A DNA stretch of 64,000 nt from contig JAEUWP010000497.1 of assembly GCA_018524725.1 (NCBI GenBank), forward strand, positions 1 through 64,000, in the 5' to 3' direction. Both the position numbers and the translations under genes were made by a program. The stretch is from Podaxis mareebaensis. Taxonomy: Eukaryota; Basidiomycota; Agaricomycetes; Agaricales; Agaricaceae. Positions 1-11,310 of the stretch are shown here, piece after piece (the stretch's first letter is position 1; each line of letters begins with the position of its first letter). The notes beneath the pieces were generated by a model. That model was given only the letters and a program-made list of their open reading frames with translations. It was not told the DNA's origin and ran no database searches.

Positions 1-2594
1 GAGCCTGAGCGATCACTTGCCATGGAGGAATTCGCTTGGGCGTCAAAAGTTTTCAAACTCCTGATCAATGATAGTAACGCCGGAGGTTTTGGGGTTTCGG
101 AACAGAGTCCTCCGCTAGTTTTATGTACGCAACCAACGAATCAGGAACGAGTGATTGCCGATCAATTTCTTCGAATTGCGAGAACCGAAGTTAATTATAA
201 TCAGCATTGTAATTCAGCAGTAATATGTTTCACAGGAAGCTCACTAAAAGCCTTGTTAAGAGTCCACAAACAGACGGAGACTATTTTTTCCCGCGGGCAA
301 TAATCTGTGGTACTCCTAGTCCTTCGACACGAAGGAAAGGCCATATCTCGACATTGCAAACAGCGTTGGTCGGGTATGGAAACCTCTGGGAAACTTGGTT
401 CGTCCGGCATAGACGATCACCGAGGTTTCGAGCTCGTGTACTTCTCAAATGCCCGGTCGGGGCAAGAAAAAAACATATTATGCAAGAACGATTGCTTACT
501 CTGGATCAACAGTTTTGGACCATGGATACAATCCGGAGATCGTTGCAGAAGATATATTTCTCGAGTCACACCAATTCGTCTGTTGAAACAATAGCAGTAC
601 ATTTCTTCGTATCTTACAATTCCAAGCAAAGAGTTAGCCTAGAAATCACCAACCCAGCTAAATCCCCATTGCTGGGTGGGAGTACCATCAGATGGAGCGA
701 GCCGAACCTACGATTGAGATCAGTACCTTAGCCCAGAGCGAAGTCAGAAGGAGGAATGACTCACAGGACCGGGATGACCATCGCTGGTCCAAAGTAAATC
801 ATGGTCGGGGAACGAAATCTAGTAAAAAGCTTGAACTCATGGTTGCAAGGGAAGAAATAAGCTTAACCGACATGGAAAAGGCCACCACCTGAGCTCTGAA
901 TATACCATGGCATTGGCGGACCACCTCCAATTGGCCTACCCTATAGACAACTCAGTCAATGAACATTGGTTGGCTGGCCACTAACAAATCCCGCTCACGG
1001 GGGTTGGTGCCGCCCAAGCACTTATTCCAGTCTCAATATTAGTGATGGAAAATCCCGCTCCACCCGGTCCCGGAGTATCCAGCCGCCACTGAGACAGAGC
1101 TGAGTGATTACCTATGTACGGGAAACAATGATAACTACCTTGGCAGCATCCCCCTCTTGGTTTTCCAGCAGGAGGATACGATCATCTTGGACATTCAACC
1201 AAAGGCCTTCGCATGAAATCCTCCAAACACCAGTTGTAATCTGCAGGCTAAACTTTCAGCGACGAAGCACCAGTAGTTGGAAGGAGTAAAGACAAGCTAA
1301 CCTCCATGGTATGTTTCGGTGAGTATCTCTGACGGGCTGACAGGGAATGGAGTGTTAGAGTGTTGGAATTGAAGTGAGTATGTCCCTTTCTTTATAACAA
1401 GTTCCAAGGCTTCCGGGCCGTGTCCCGGGGAGGTGACTGACCCCAAAACGTTTTCAGAATTTGAGGAAATGAGGTTGATTGCATCTACAAGGTGGCGCAT
1501 ATTAGAGAACTAAGGGTGCTTCTGGGGGAAAGGAAGCCTTGACGTTGGGAGAACTGTTCATTTCCGCTGAACACAGGTTGCAGTGGAGCCTTGCTCTCGG
1601 CAGTTTTGCCATTTACTTAGACAAAGGGTGGCGAGGAAACAATTACTTCCGGGTTAGCTAAAGAGGACATGGCACTAATTGACAGAAAGGGGTGGTTCTG
1701 TGTCTAGGTCAGCAGGTGTTTGGGGTAGACCAAAAGCAAGGAGCAGGCTTGAAAGGGGGCTTGGAAGCGATCCGATTCGAGCAAGTAAGGGTCTAGAAAA
1801 TTGAGTGCCACCTAGCACGGGGTGCATACCAAAAGAAAGGAAACCTCGGAAGCGAAGAGATCCAAACAAGATACGGAAGGTATGGTGGTCGATAACGTGG
1901 TGGTGGCCGTTGTCCTCTCCTGCAGTCAGTCGGCACTGGCGCGCTCCCTCGAGTGCCTTGAAAGAACTGACATCCGGATTTGGCATAACATTCTCTTCAA
2001 AAATACCGCAAAGGAGAGTAACGAATAATATACCGAAGAAATGGGTGGCTTGCTTGATATTTACGCATGGGTGAATCGACTGCCACTCGAGTCGCCTAGC
2101 ACAATCTCGTACATCTACGCTGAAGGCCAACCTTGGATATACCTCAAATTAGCCCATTATAAGGAGACCGAATGCTTGCAACAAAGACTGAGCTGACTTT
2201 TCTTCAAGCTGGCTCTGGAGAATAGAGCCTCCGGGTATTACTGCGTTGAATCTGCTGAAATAGTAACAATATACGCCTGGGCCATCAGCTCGAGACCCAA
2301 CACAGTCACCTCCGCTTCAACCCATCGCGCCTCAATATGGGTGTCCTTCAGTGTAGTTGCCTCGTCTAGCCAAACACACAAGTTTTATGAGAAGTACAAT
2401 TGCTACTCCGTCTAGTAAGGGAATGAATGATTTGTTGTGATGAGATGTAGGATGGGTATTGTAGGTGCCCGAAGGCGATTCATGATTTTACATTTATTGA
2501 AGCCGGGCCGTAATTGTTTGTATCCAAAGCTCCTGACAAATGCAAGGCAACCTGTGCTATTTCGAGCTCAGAGTCACATTCAGTTCACATCACA
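1..2594. other. No supportable gene
   Basis: All six frames are broken into short pieces. The longest open stretches (225-731 on + and 1675-2130 on -) have no motif I recognise and do not join through plausible splice sites. The minus strand between about 1110 and 1500 has short stretches with a faint F-box-protein flavour, which could be a decayed gene, but I cannot support this. The last few hundred bases should contain the promoter and 5' UTR of the gene that starts at 2595. Confidence 0.4.
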
Positions 2595-4651
2595 ATGGCA
2601 CTACCGACCAAGGGGAGAGTAATCATCGACACGACTGCTGGAGAGATAGACATCGAACTATGGGCAAAGGTGTGCTCTATTGTTTACGATTCACTCTGTT
2701 TCAACTAAGGGATATGTCAAGGAAACGCCCAAGGCGTGCCGGAACTTTTTGGCTCTAGCTATGGAGGGTCCGTTGATTTCCTCAGAGCCGTATGAAACTA
2801 CTCATCGACTTGGATTCAGGATACTATGACAATGTCATATTCCATAGGTACTTTGTTACCTGGCAAAACTTGATTTGATGATTGACGCACTTTCAGAATT
2901 GTTCCAGGGTTCCTTGTTCAAACCGGCGACAAAACAGGTACTGGTGCGGGAGGAGAGTCATTCTATGGGGGTGCGTATCTATCTGCTCACCATGGGTTCA
3001 ACTATTGACGTCGATACACATAGAACCATTCGAAGATGAAATACATCCTCGGCTACGTTTCGCCCACAGAGGGCTTGTTGCTATGGCCAACAATGGGACG
3101 CGCAACTCCAACGACTCTCAATTCTTCATCACCCTTGGTTCGCATCATGTGCTTTCCTATCATATTCCGACTCACTTGGTTCACTCAGATCGCGCTGACG
3201 AGTTGCACGGGAAGCACACCCTGTTTGGAAGGGTCATGGGAGACACAATCTACAGTACGCCCTTATGTGAATCTAGAGCCTTCGGAATATAACACGCTTA
3301 TTAGACGTGATGAAGATTGGTGAGACAGGTAAGCTTTAGCCACTGTATGCAAAGACCATTATTGATATTTACGCAAGAAATTGACAAGACCGAAAGGCCG
3401 ATCTAGTATGTACGGTGCATTCCCTTGCCTTTGTTTCATTTCTGAACCGCCTTCAGTCCCCCTAAAATCAAGACAATACGCATAATCGACAACCCATTTC
3501 CTGATATTGTCCCCCGTATTACTGCTGCTGAACGTCGAGCACAACAGAAGGCACGAGAACAGGCTCAACGAGAACGAGAGGAAGCAGAACGTCGCAAAGG
3601 TGCCAAAAAGTACGCCGGGTCTCACTTCATCCCCATTTGTCTGACCGCGTGTGATGGGATTATAGGAACACCAAGCTACTCAGTTTCGGGGCGGATGAGG
3701 AGGCGGAAGAGGAACCGGTTGTTTTTGAAAAGAAATCAATGTTCCGGCCTGATCGTGCGTACGGTCGCGTCCTGTTCCTTTCACTCCTGACGAAGTGATC
3801 GTTTGCTAGTGCTGGACGAACCAACGCCTGATGTTACTGTTCCGAAATTCCTTACCCCACCTTCCTCGGTATCCACCAGACAATCTGGGCCAACCTCGAA
3901 GGTAGAAGAATCAGAGCCCTCCAAGGTTTGAACTCTTTCTATCTGCTCACCCTTAACTTCCTGATAACAAATCGATAGTCCGGAAAATCCAAAAAGGATA
4001 AACAAGAACTTGATATTACCAAGATACGAGAACAACACGCGAAGGAACAGGCTCTTGCACAGTGGGTTTCACACAGCTGATAATAGCCTCCTTAGACCTA
4101 TTTTTCGTGTTAGGAACTCACGGCGCGCTGAAATCGAGAAAATGGAGAACGAGATACGCAAAATTGCAAAACGGCAAACAGGGGATGATAGCGACGAGGA
4201 ACGGGCGAAAAAGAAAGCCAAGAAGTCATACCTTGAGCAAGAGCTTTCCAAATATGCCAAAGGTCGCGGGCTTCACAAAAAAGGGAAGGACGGAAGGAAG
4301 AAGGACGAGAGCGATGTCCTCGCGGCGCTTAATAGTTTCCGAGGGAAGCTACAAGGTTCTACGTTGATTGGGGATGCATCACCCCCTGAGGTGGACACCG
4401 AAGCAAAGGATCATGTTTCTGCCGCAGCTGAGGCCCCCGGAGAAGAGGAGGGAATTGAAGTGGATAATGACACAGGTTTCCTTAACCACGCTCTTCACTT
4501 CCCGAAGGACAACACAGAGGAAACTAATAAGGCCGAAAGGGATTACGAAGTGATTGACCCTAGACAGCGGAGTGCGCGAGCGCGGGAGGAGGAGCGGGAG
4601 AGAAAGAAATTGGTGAACAAGGGAAAGGGCGGAGGGAGGTATAGAAGATGA
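2595..4651 (+). CDS. CWC27: Spliceosome-associated peptidyl-prolyl isomerase-like protein CWC27
   Basis: This is a cyclophilin-family protein of the spliceosome, acting in the nucleus around the activated (Bact) complex. I read 13 exons: 2595-2669, 2722-2767, 2820-2847, 2897-2970, 3024-3137, 3189-3254, 3305-3328, 3378-3405, 3457-3609, 3666-3754, 3810-3925, 3979-4061 and 4114-4651. All have GT-AG borders, and the sum gives 477 codons in frame. Residues 1-165 form the cyclophilin domain, with FHRIVPGFLVQTGD, GTGAGGESFYG, GLVAMANNG, SQFFITL and DELHGKHTLFG; the Arg of FHR is kept. The segment IIDNPFPDIVPR follows, as in CWC27 orthologues. The rest is charged, coiled-coil-like and lysine/glutamate rich, ending with the SYLEQELSKYAKG block typical of CWC27. 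The start ATG sits directly before the conserved strand GRVIIDTTAGEIDIELW. The gene converges on the next one, leaving 126 bp. Confidence 0.95.
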
Positions 4652-4777
4652 TCATCCGAGACGCTCTGATGTATGTTATTTTTTTCTTGGTTCTAGTTCC
4701 ACTTCTCTTGGTCCTAAATCGCAGGACGCCAACGACGTCGACTCAAACAGATTGATAATATAAACAGAGCTATATAT

Positions 4778-5809
4778 CTACTGTGCTGGTTCTGCCTCGG
4801 GTTTCCGGGCGCAAATTCTTACCCACCAGAAGGCCGCGCCCGGCGTTGAATCCATCTCACGTGCAACTCTGTCTAGTAAATCATCGTACATGGCTTCACT
4901 ACTGACGAAACCGAACCCTCCGCCTTCCAGGACTGGTATCTTAATCCCGCGTTGGAGCGCTAGCATATCCTCCCTGCCATCTATACCGTCCTGGCCGGCC
5001 CATTGACCTGTGGGAGTACTCTCTCGAACTACCCGTACATCCACGAATCCGCAATCTTCCAGATAGCTCTTTAGTGCAGGGCCTACATTTGGCCACAGAT
5101 CAATGCCGCGAGATTTTCCCAACTCGGTCATAATGGACTGGAAAATCTTCATAACCGGCCCTGCGACCCAATCGTCGCCTTCCAACATCTGTAGCCAACC
5201 TCCTGGCTTCAATACGCGGTATATCTCTCTGAGCGCCTGAGGCCACTCTGTCGTGCGGAGAGCCGCGATCAAGAGCCGTTGATGGACAAACGTGAACTTG
5301 TTTGTCCACTCATCGGGCAGGTTGAGTACAGACTGGACCTGGAAATCGACACGGGGCGGCAAAGTGCTTGCGTGGGGGAAAAGCCGGGACTCGATGTCAA
5401 TCCCGATAAATTGCGCACCCTTTGGTGATTGATTGGCTAGCTCTAGGAGCCAGATGCCTAATGTCGATTTTATTCAGTGTTACGTGCGTTTCGAGACTAC
5501 ATTCGACACCATACCAGTGCCTGTTGCGCTGTCGAGAACAAAATCTTGGCTGGTCAATTTTACCGGTGCATAGACAAGCCCGCCGAATGCCCTCTTGAGA
5601 AAGGCGTGTTGCCTCGTTAACCTATCGGTGCAAAGTCAGGTGACGAGCGGCCATTGTCGCTTCAAGACGACGGGCACAGACCTTTGGCGTTCCTCTTCGT
5701 CAGAAGGGAGAACGTATGCCGTTCCGGGGGCTTTGGTGTAGTGACGGGTTTTGGCGCCCCGGCCCTCGACTTGGTTTTGAGCTTGAGAAGGAGGTGCAGT
5801 GCTCAGCAT
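4778..5809 (-). CDS. Class I SAM-dependent methyltransferase
   Basis: This is a Rossmann-fold methyltransferase of the fungal secondary-metabolism/LaeA-like or UbiE-like kind; the substrate cannot be told. There are four exons. The first begins at the ATG complementary to 5807-5809 (MLSTAPPSQAQ). The second ends in the SAM-binding motif I, FVLDSATGTG, which is split by an intron. The third carries WLLELA and the acidic FIGIDIE of motif II. The fourth (about 4778-5450) contains PPRVDFQVQSV (motif III region), LREIYRVLKPGGWLQMLE (post-motif III/motif V type) and a C-terminal strand ending in WWVRICARKP. In place of the usual D-x-G-x-G-x-G it has D-S-A-T-G-T-G, which is common in this fungal group. 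The gene is tail-to-tail with CWC27. Small-molecule methylation is likely but is inference. Confidence 0.85.
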
Positions 5810-7904
5810 GATTGTCCGTTGAATCTGGGGATGAGTGAACTAGTCATGGTGTGAGTTTAAGTAGTCCACTTGGTGATATATCCCCTCGCATTGGCTAGTA
5901 GACGATATATGTCACCCGGCAAGGTCGCCATTGACCGCCTAGAATGGAGTACCGAGTATCGTGAATATGTAGCTGCGCACATATATCTTCGGCAGGCCGG
6001 ATCAAACTCCTGCTCCGTTAGCCTAGTGCATATGAGTTTGTTGAAACATAAAACGCGTGCTCGATATGCTTCCGGGATGCCGACAAAAGGCGACTTTGAC
6101 AGGTGGTCGACGATTTTGTACGCGTTGTGCCCATGGACTACACGTCCTCCGCCCACAGTGGATCCCAATATTCCCAATATCCTTCCTCGAAGGTCTTCCT
6201 TGTCCTGCATAAGAAAGATTTTTTTGATTCTGGGCATTGGGGATAACCCCCAGATAATTGTGTGAGATATGGAGATGTCTGACATCCGATCACCCCAAAT
6301 GCGGAACGCGGGGCTAGGTGTACTTCCTGCCCTCTGCGGTAATAAGTCCTCCCTTGGCAGCCTGGCTGTGTGAAGTATGTATCATATCATCTACGTCCGC
6401 CAAGTAAAGCTCATTGGACTCCTGTACCCCCGGATGCACGGTCGCCGGAATATCATAGGTAGCGAACAGCCAAGCCACCCCTTCATTCCCTTCGCGGCGC
6501 AACTGAACCTCACCGAGGTGCACGCTCACATTAGCTTTTCGGGCCTTGATTCTATCTTTTACTTGATGCGGCAATAAGAATCTCAGCTGTCACCCCTCGT
6601 CAACGTCCAATCCAACTAGGCTCCCGCAGCCTCAAGCCGGCTCTCGCTTAGGAGGTCAACCCTGACAGCTACTCCCACTGGGGCTAAACAGAAATTCTAG
6701 TTGGCGCTAGGTGAACGAGACAGAAAGCGACAGGATAGAGTACACGGTATGTCAGCCAAAAACTCCGTTCCTGCCGCAATTGATTCATACGATGACGAAA
6801 CGACGGGTCTGGGCGTTAATGCAAACAGAGATAAGCGTGACATACGCAACAAAGTACGGTAATGAGTGTTCAGATTAAATTCAGCACTTCCGGGTCACTA
6901 AAGTTGGACCACTAGGCATGCACTTTCCCCACGGAAACCCCGGAAGTGGTCAAATTTCTGGAGGAAATCTCCTTGACGATGTGAATTTTCAAAGTAACTG
7001 ACACTGGGGTTGGATGATTCAATCACGGCATTGGAACGTCCAAACTGATGATGGATGGGTGTCGTTGAAGACAATCACCAAATGGTGTTGACGATGCTCT
7101 TACTGATACTGCAGAAAATGATTCTGAACATTCCGTGATGCTTAATCTAGGAGAATATTTTAAAGATTTGCGTGGCATCTTGTCCTTCAAACTCATCACA
7201 CCCCTTAATTTTGTGAGAATACAACATGGTATCCTTACGCGACGTGTTGCTATAATTAGGGCAGGTACAACATCGGCCACGCAAGCTGCTCTTGGCATAC
7301 TTTCATTCGGAACGCTGACCCACTGTTCGGCTGCAGCAGCATATTGTTGCAATTTTGATTGCATGCTAGTCTCCCAATGGCGTTGGCAGTTCCGAGGCGA
7401 CGTTGGGATTGTGTATTTGAGCGTAGGTGCCCTAAGCTGGCTCGATCTGCATTGATACTCATCTTGAACCCACCAGTTATTTGTAGTCCACTTCACCACT
7501 CAATCAGTTCCGGGAGCCATGTTCCTCCTGTTGCAAGTGGGTCTTCTTGGGTTATGCGCAGTGTCTAGAGACCCATGATCATATCAACATGGAGAGTATA
7601 AAATCAGCGTAATCTATTTGCCAATAAAGATAAGGAGTCTATGCATATGTGCAAGGCTCCATCACGTTCTAAAGGTCTACGGTGGCGAAATATATATATT
7701 TCTATGTCATACCTAAAGTGCAGTCCTCCGAGGAAATCGCCCACCACTGGTCAGAACCGGGCGAAAATGGTTCGAGGAAAATCTGTGGCGGCGAGGATTG
7801 AGTCAATTTTCGCAGCCTTTCATCCTACCAACCCACCTCATCCGAATCTGCGTGACTGGTCCAGAAAAGCTGAGTGGCTGGGTCATAAATCTATACATCG
7901 ACGG
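5810..7904. other. No supportable gene
   Basis: Minus-strand open stretches at 5857-6285, 6314-6574 and 7023-7499 look mildly coding. The first two could be joined by a GT-AG intron, but the upstream one has no ATG at its apparent start and neither matches a family I know. The one at 7023-7499 also lacks an ATG start. I leave all three unannotated. Confidence 0.35.
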
Positions 7905-8350
7905 TCAGAAATGCATCCGTAGATCCATAGGTTGAATGGGCCGCACACGGTACATGCATCGACTGACGACCTTGATCTTCCAGCAAGTCAGTGGTTTTGG
8001 ACTTTCGGTGACGGCCTGCGACTGTTGATGATGATAAATACAATGTATCCGTTAACATCGGGATATGGTACTTACGATATGCTCTTTGGAATGGGCAAAA
8101 CACTTGGTGGCTGCATTTTGAATTATGTAGCGCTCACAATCACCATCCCTGGTGATGCCGTTGATAGTCCACTGCAGGGTAGAATTGATAAGTTGTCATC
8201 TACGGGAGTAGCTTGGGAGCAGACTCTTACCTTAGCGTAGCAATTGAGGCGGCTACACAGAGTCAATGGGCGTTCGGGTCCGTTTCTTTGCACTGGACGA
8301 GGGTCAATGATGTTGTGAATAATGTAGCTTTCCTCAGGCTTAAAGGACAT
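7905..8350 (-). CDS. Small beta-trefoil-like protein, possible I66-type serine protease inhibitor
   Basis: Three exons (8350-8231, 8171-8076 and 8021-7905) join through two GT-AG introns of 59 and 54 bp and give 110 residues in frame. The N-terminus MSFKPEESYIIHN resembles the start of the short cytosolic protease inhibitors of mushrooms (MEROPS I66, cospin/cnispin type), which open with a line like MSLxxGxYxI. Exon 2 has WTINGITRDGDCERYII and exon 3 has ESPKPLTCWKIKVV and YRVRPI, which fit the repeating W-x-I and Y-x-I/V-R strands of a beta-trefoil. I66 proteins are usually about 150 residues. The stop follows MDLRMHF, where a further strand is expected, so this copy may be truncated. There is no signal peptide, as is normal for this family. 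The assignment rests on remembered family shape, not on a search; a ricin-B-like lectin is the alternative. Confidence 0.5.
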
Positions 8351-9463
8351 GCTGGTATGAGAGCGGAGGGAGGCGAGCCTGGTTTTTTGAGCCGCATGGA
8401 CTGTTTTATGGTAAGAATCAAAGCAGCATCAATCGGTTATCGAGTGCCCTCGCAGCCGCTGTATGTCCGAGCTCGATCACCGGCTTACGCTGTCCTCAAG
8501 TTATTGACCTTCGTGTTGTGCATCATTCAAGGCAGAGAATTTGGGAAGGAGCGCGTCGGACATCCGTGATCCTCCAGAAATTGGACAGACCTTGCTATGT
8601 AGCGATACAGAGAAACAAACACAAGGGAACTCTTTAGAGGGTAAAAATGGCGGCTAGCCAATTTCTGAAGAGCAGCTACGGAGTCAGGAGCAGGTCGGAG
8701 TTGAGAAGCTCAACTTTGTCACGCTGTGTGATGTGTCACAACTGTTCCATACCATGACGCTCTCCGACAACTGAGTGGGCCAACATGTCGAGAACCCACT
8801 TCAACTGCTTTGGCTCCTTGGAAAGAGTGGGTGTGCCTGACCAGGACATTGAATATATCTATTTTCAGTTATTTGGGTCCCACACCACGGATGTGCCACA
8901 GTGATTAATCATTGTTTTCCTCCAACCGTCCATGCACCTGGCATGCACTCTTCCTCGACCAAGATTGTTGCTCTTGGCACACCCCGTCGGTTTAAGATCA
9001 ATGGTCTTTACGATGATCTAATTCTTCTTATAGGCGTTTCCCCGATTGCTTAGTGTTTCATCCTTGTGGAATACCCCGACCTTCGCTGTTCCGACGGCTG
9101 CTTCCTGGTTACTTGGCCCCAATATGGACAGTGTAGGACCGCGATTTGGGTGCAGCATACCTCTTATCTGGATCGAAACGCTGGATCTTACTACGACTTC
9201 ATATCTGCTAGTCCTTGTGTATCCATCTTCGTTATTTCAGACACTATCAGGGCCAACAAAAAGTTAGACTGCTGACGAACGCCACAAATTAACTTGGCTC
9301 AGAGCAATTTTTCGCTTGCATAGCTCTCATTGATAGACTCTCCGCCACTACATGGGCCTATCAGTCTTCGCAACATATTAAATGGTGGCCAGATGCTTCC
9401 CCCTTTCTGCAGGTTACCTCGATTTTCATCATATTCACTAGTATCTACTTCCCGCTATACGAG
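8351..9463. other. No gene seen
   Basis: Intergenic between two divergent genes. I see no ORF with recognisable motifs, no long repeat and no RNA gene. It should hold the promoter of the small gene to the left and of the monooxygenase to the right. Confidence 0.5.
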
Positions 9464-11310
9464 ATGTCTCAACAACGCACACGAGTGGCCATAGTGTAGG
9501 TCCATGTCCATATCTTTGCCGTCGGATTCCTGGGTTGATGGTATATATTCACAGCGGCGCAGGTCTGGCAGGTCTCACTTTAGCAGTGGCCCTCGACGCC
9601 TTCGACAAGGACCAGAAATTTGCAATCGATATCTATGAGGCTGCACCAGAGCTTTCTGAAATTGGCGCGGGGATCGTGGTGTGGCCGCGGACGATAAAAA
9701 TGATGGAGCAGTTTGGTGTAGCGGATACGCTAATCCCGTTTCTTGATCGCCCCCCTGACCTCGTCCCACGCAAGTTCTCCTGTTACATTAGTGCAGAATA
9801 GATAAGCTGACGTAACATTACTAGGAACGGTCTTTGAAGCGCGAAAAGCAGACGAACAGAAGGGACACAAGATTCTGGACATAGTTCAAAATGGTCTATA
9901 AATCTCTCATTTCCAAGCACCTATCACTCAAATGTTGATATATCTAGGGGGCTCTTTACCAATCCACAGAGCAGACCTTCAACGTACTTTCATCGAACAC
10001 CTCCCCCTCTCCGACTCTAATCAACCTGTCAATACCCCATGTGCTTTGCACCTCTCGCATCGTCTCGTCGACTACACCCAGTCATCTCCGACGGGGCCCA
10101 TCACATTATACTTCAGCAATGATGTCGTTGAGACTTGCGATATTCTAATAGGCGCTGATGGCATCAAGTCGACCGTAAGGCAGCTATTCCTCACGCGTCT
10201 GCCGAGCCCCGATAAGTACACAAAGTACTTGGAACCCGTCTGGTCCGGTACCATCGCGTATCGGGGACTTGTCGCCAGAGAGGATCTGGAAAAGATATAC
10301 CCAGGACATAGGGCGTTGAACCTGACCCGAGTTCTGGTGAGTCCAGTCCTTACAGAAGGCCCGAGTTTTAACAAAGATCACAATTGTGGCCGATGTCGAA
10401 TTTAGTACGTCAGTAAAAATAAGGTAATTTCGGTATAGCTCTTTGTGAATCCAACTTCCGGATCACTGATCGTCCTTGTCACACAGTATTCAGTGGTATA
10501 CCCGGTCTCTGGGGGCAAACAAATCAATGTCGTTGCCACCGTCTACGACAAGTCCAAGGATGGCACAACTTGGAACGGTCCATGGAACACCGACGTTTCT
10601 CAGCGCGAGCTTTTGGATACATTCTCGGAATGGGAGGAAGAATTCCAGGCACTTCTGAAGGTACGAGCGAGTTTTCCTGTCGAACCTCGTCTAACCAGTA
10701 GATAGTGCATTCAACGTCCAACGAAGTGGGCGTTACATAACCTGAATCATTTGGACATTTTTGCCAAAGGACGGGTGTTCCTTATGGGTGACTCCGTGAG
10801 TGTTGCCTAGTGCCATTACCCCCAGGCTCGTTTCTATCAAGTACTGATGTTGTATATTGGTAGGCTCATGCGATGGTACCGCACTTGGGCGCGGGTGCGG
10901 GTGTAGGCCTTGAGGTGAATTGGCACTTTTCTCGCTTTGACTCGCGAAGTCCCTCGTTTCTCATTCTGATTGTCTAGGACGCCTACATCCTTGCTGCCCT
11001 TCTTGCACATCCATCCACCCCGCGTTGCCCCACCATAAGGGACGTCAATCGGATTGCAGACGTCTACAATGCTATCCGCGTCCCACGTGCTGTTGGTATG
11101 TCTGATGCCTCGATCAGACAGGGTCATCTCTATGTCTTTGCGAACTCGGAGTACGATAACTACAAGGAGGGTGAAGAAGTCTTGGAGACTCTGTTGGATG
11201 AATCGTTCCGTGCTGTTGAAAGGAACTGGTCTTGGTCTTCGGGTGACCCCGAAGAGGATCGTAGGAGGGCAGAGGGGCTCCTCGAAACATCCGAAAGGGC
11301 CGTGCTCTAG
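9464..11310 (+). CDS. FAD-dependent monooxygenase (salicylate hydroxylase-like)
   Basis: This is a single-component flavoprotein hydroxylase of the PHBH fold. It would use NAD(P)H and O2 to hydroxylate an aromatic or other small substrate; the substrate is unknown. Eight exons: 9464-9495, 9555-9769, 9825-9893, 9948-10336, 10439-10660, 10706-10795, 10864-10914 and 10978-11310. They sum exactly to 466 residues. The N-terminal GAGLAGL is the dinucleotide-binding GxGxxG. LIGADGIKSTVR is the DG motif. RVFLMGDSAHAMVPHLGAG, split by an intron after GDS, is the GD motif that holds the FAD ribose. IHRADLQ fits the substrate-domain entry. There is no transmembrane segment. Intron 2 (9770-9824) must be GC-AG, because the nearby GT would give a stop. 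No oxidative or biosynthetic gene cluster surrounds it, so its pathway cannot be inferred. Confidence 0.9.

Noticed and set aside
1675..2130. 151-codon minus-strand frame
   Set aside because: No domain or splice partners seen; the + strand is also open over 89 codons.
5857..6574. Two minus-strand frames that could be exons of one gene
   Set aside because: The upstream frame lacks an ATG, no motif is recognised, and the opposite strand is also open over much of it.
7023..7499. 158-codon minus-strand frame
   Set aside because: It begins with GTG, has no family resemblance, and the + strand is open for 106 codons in the same place.
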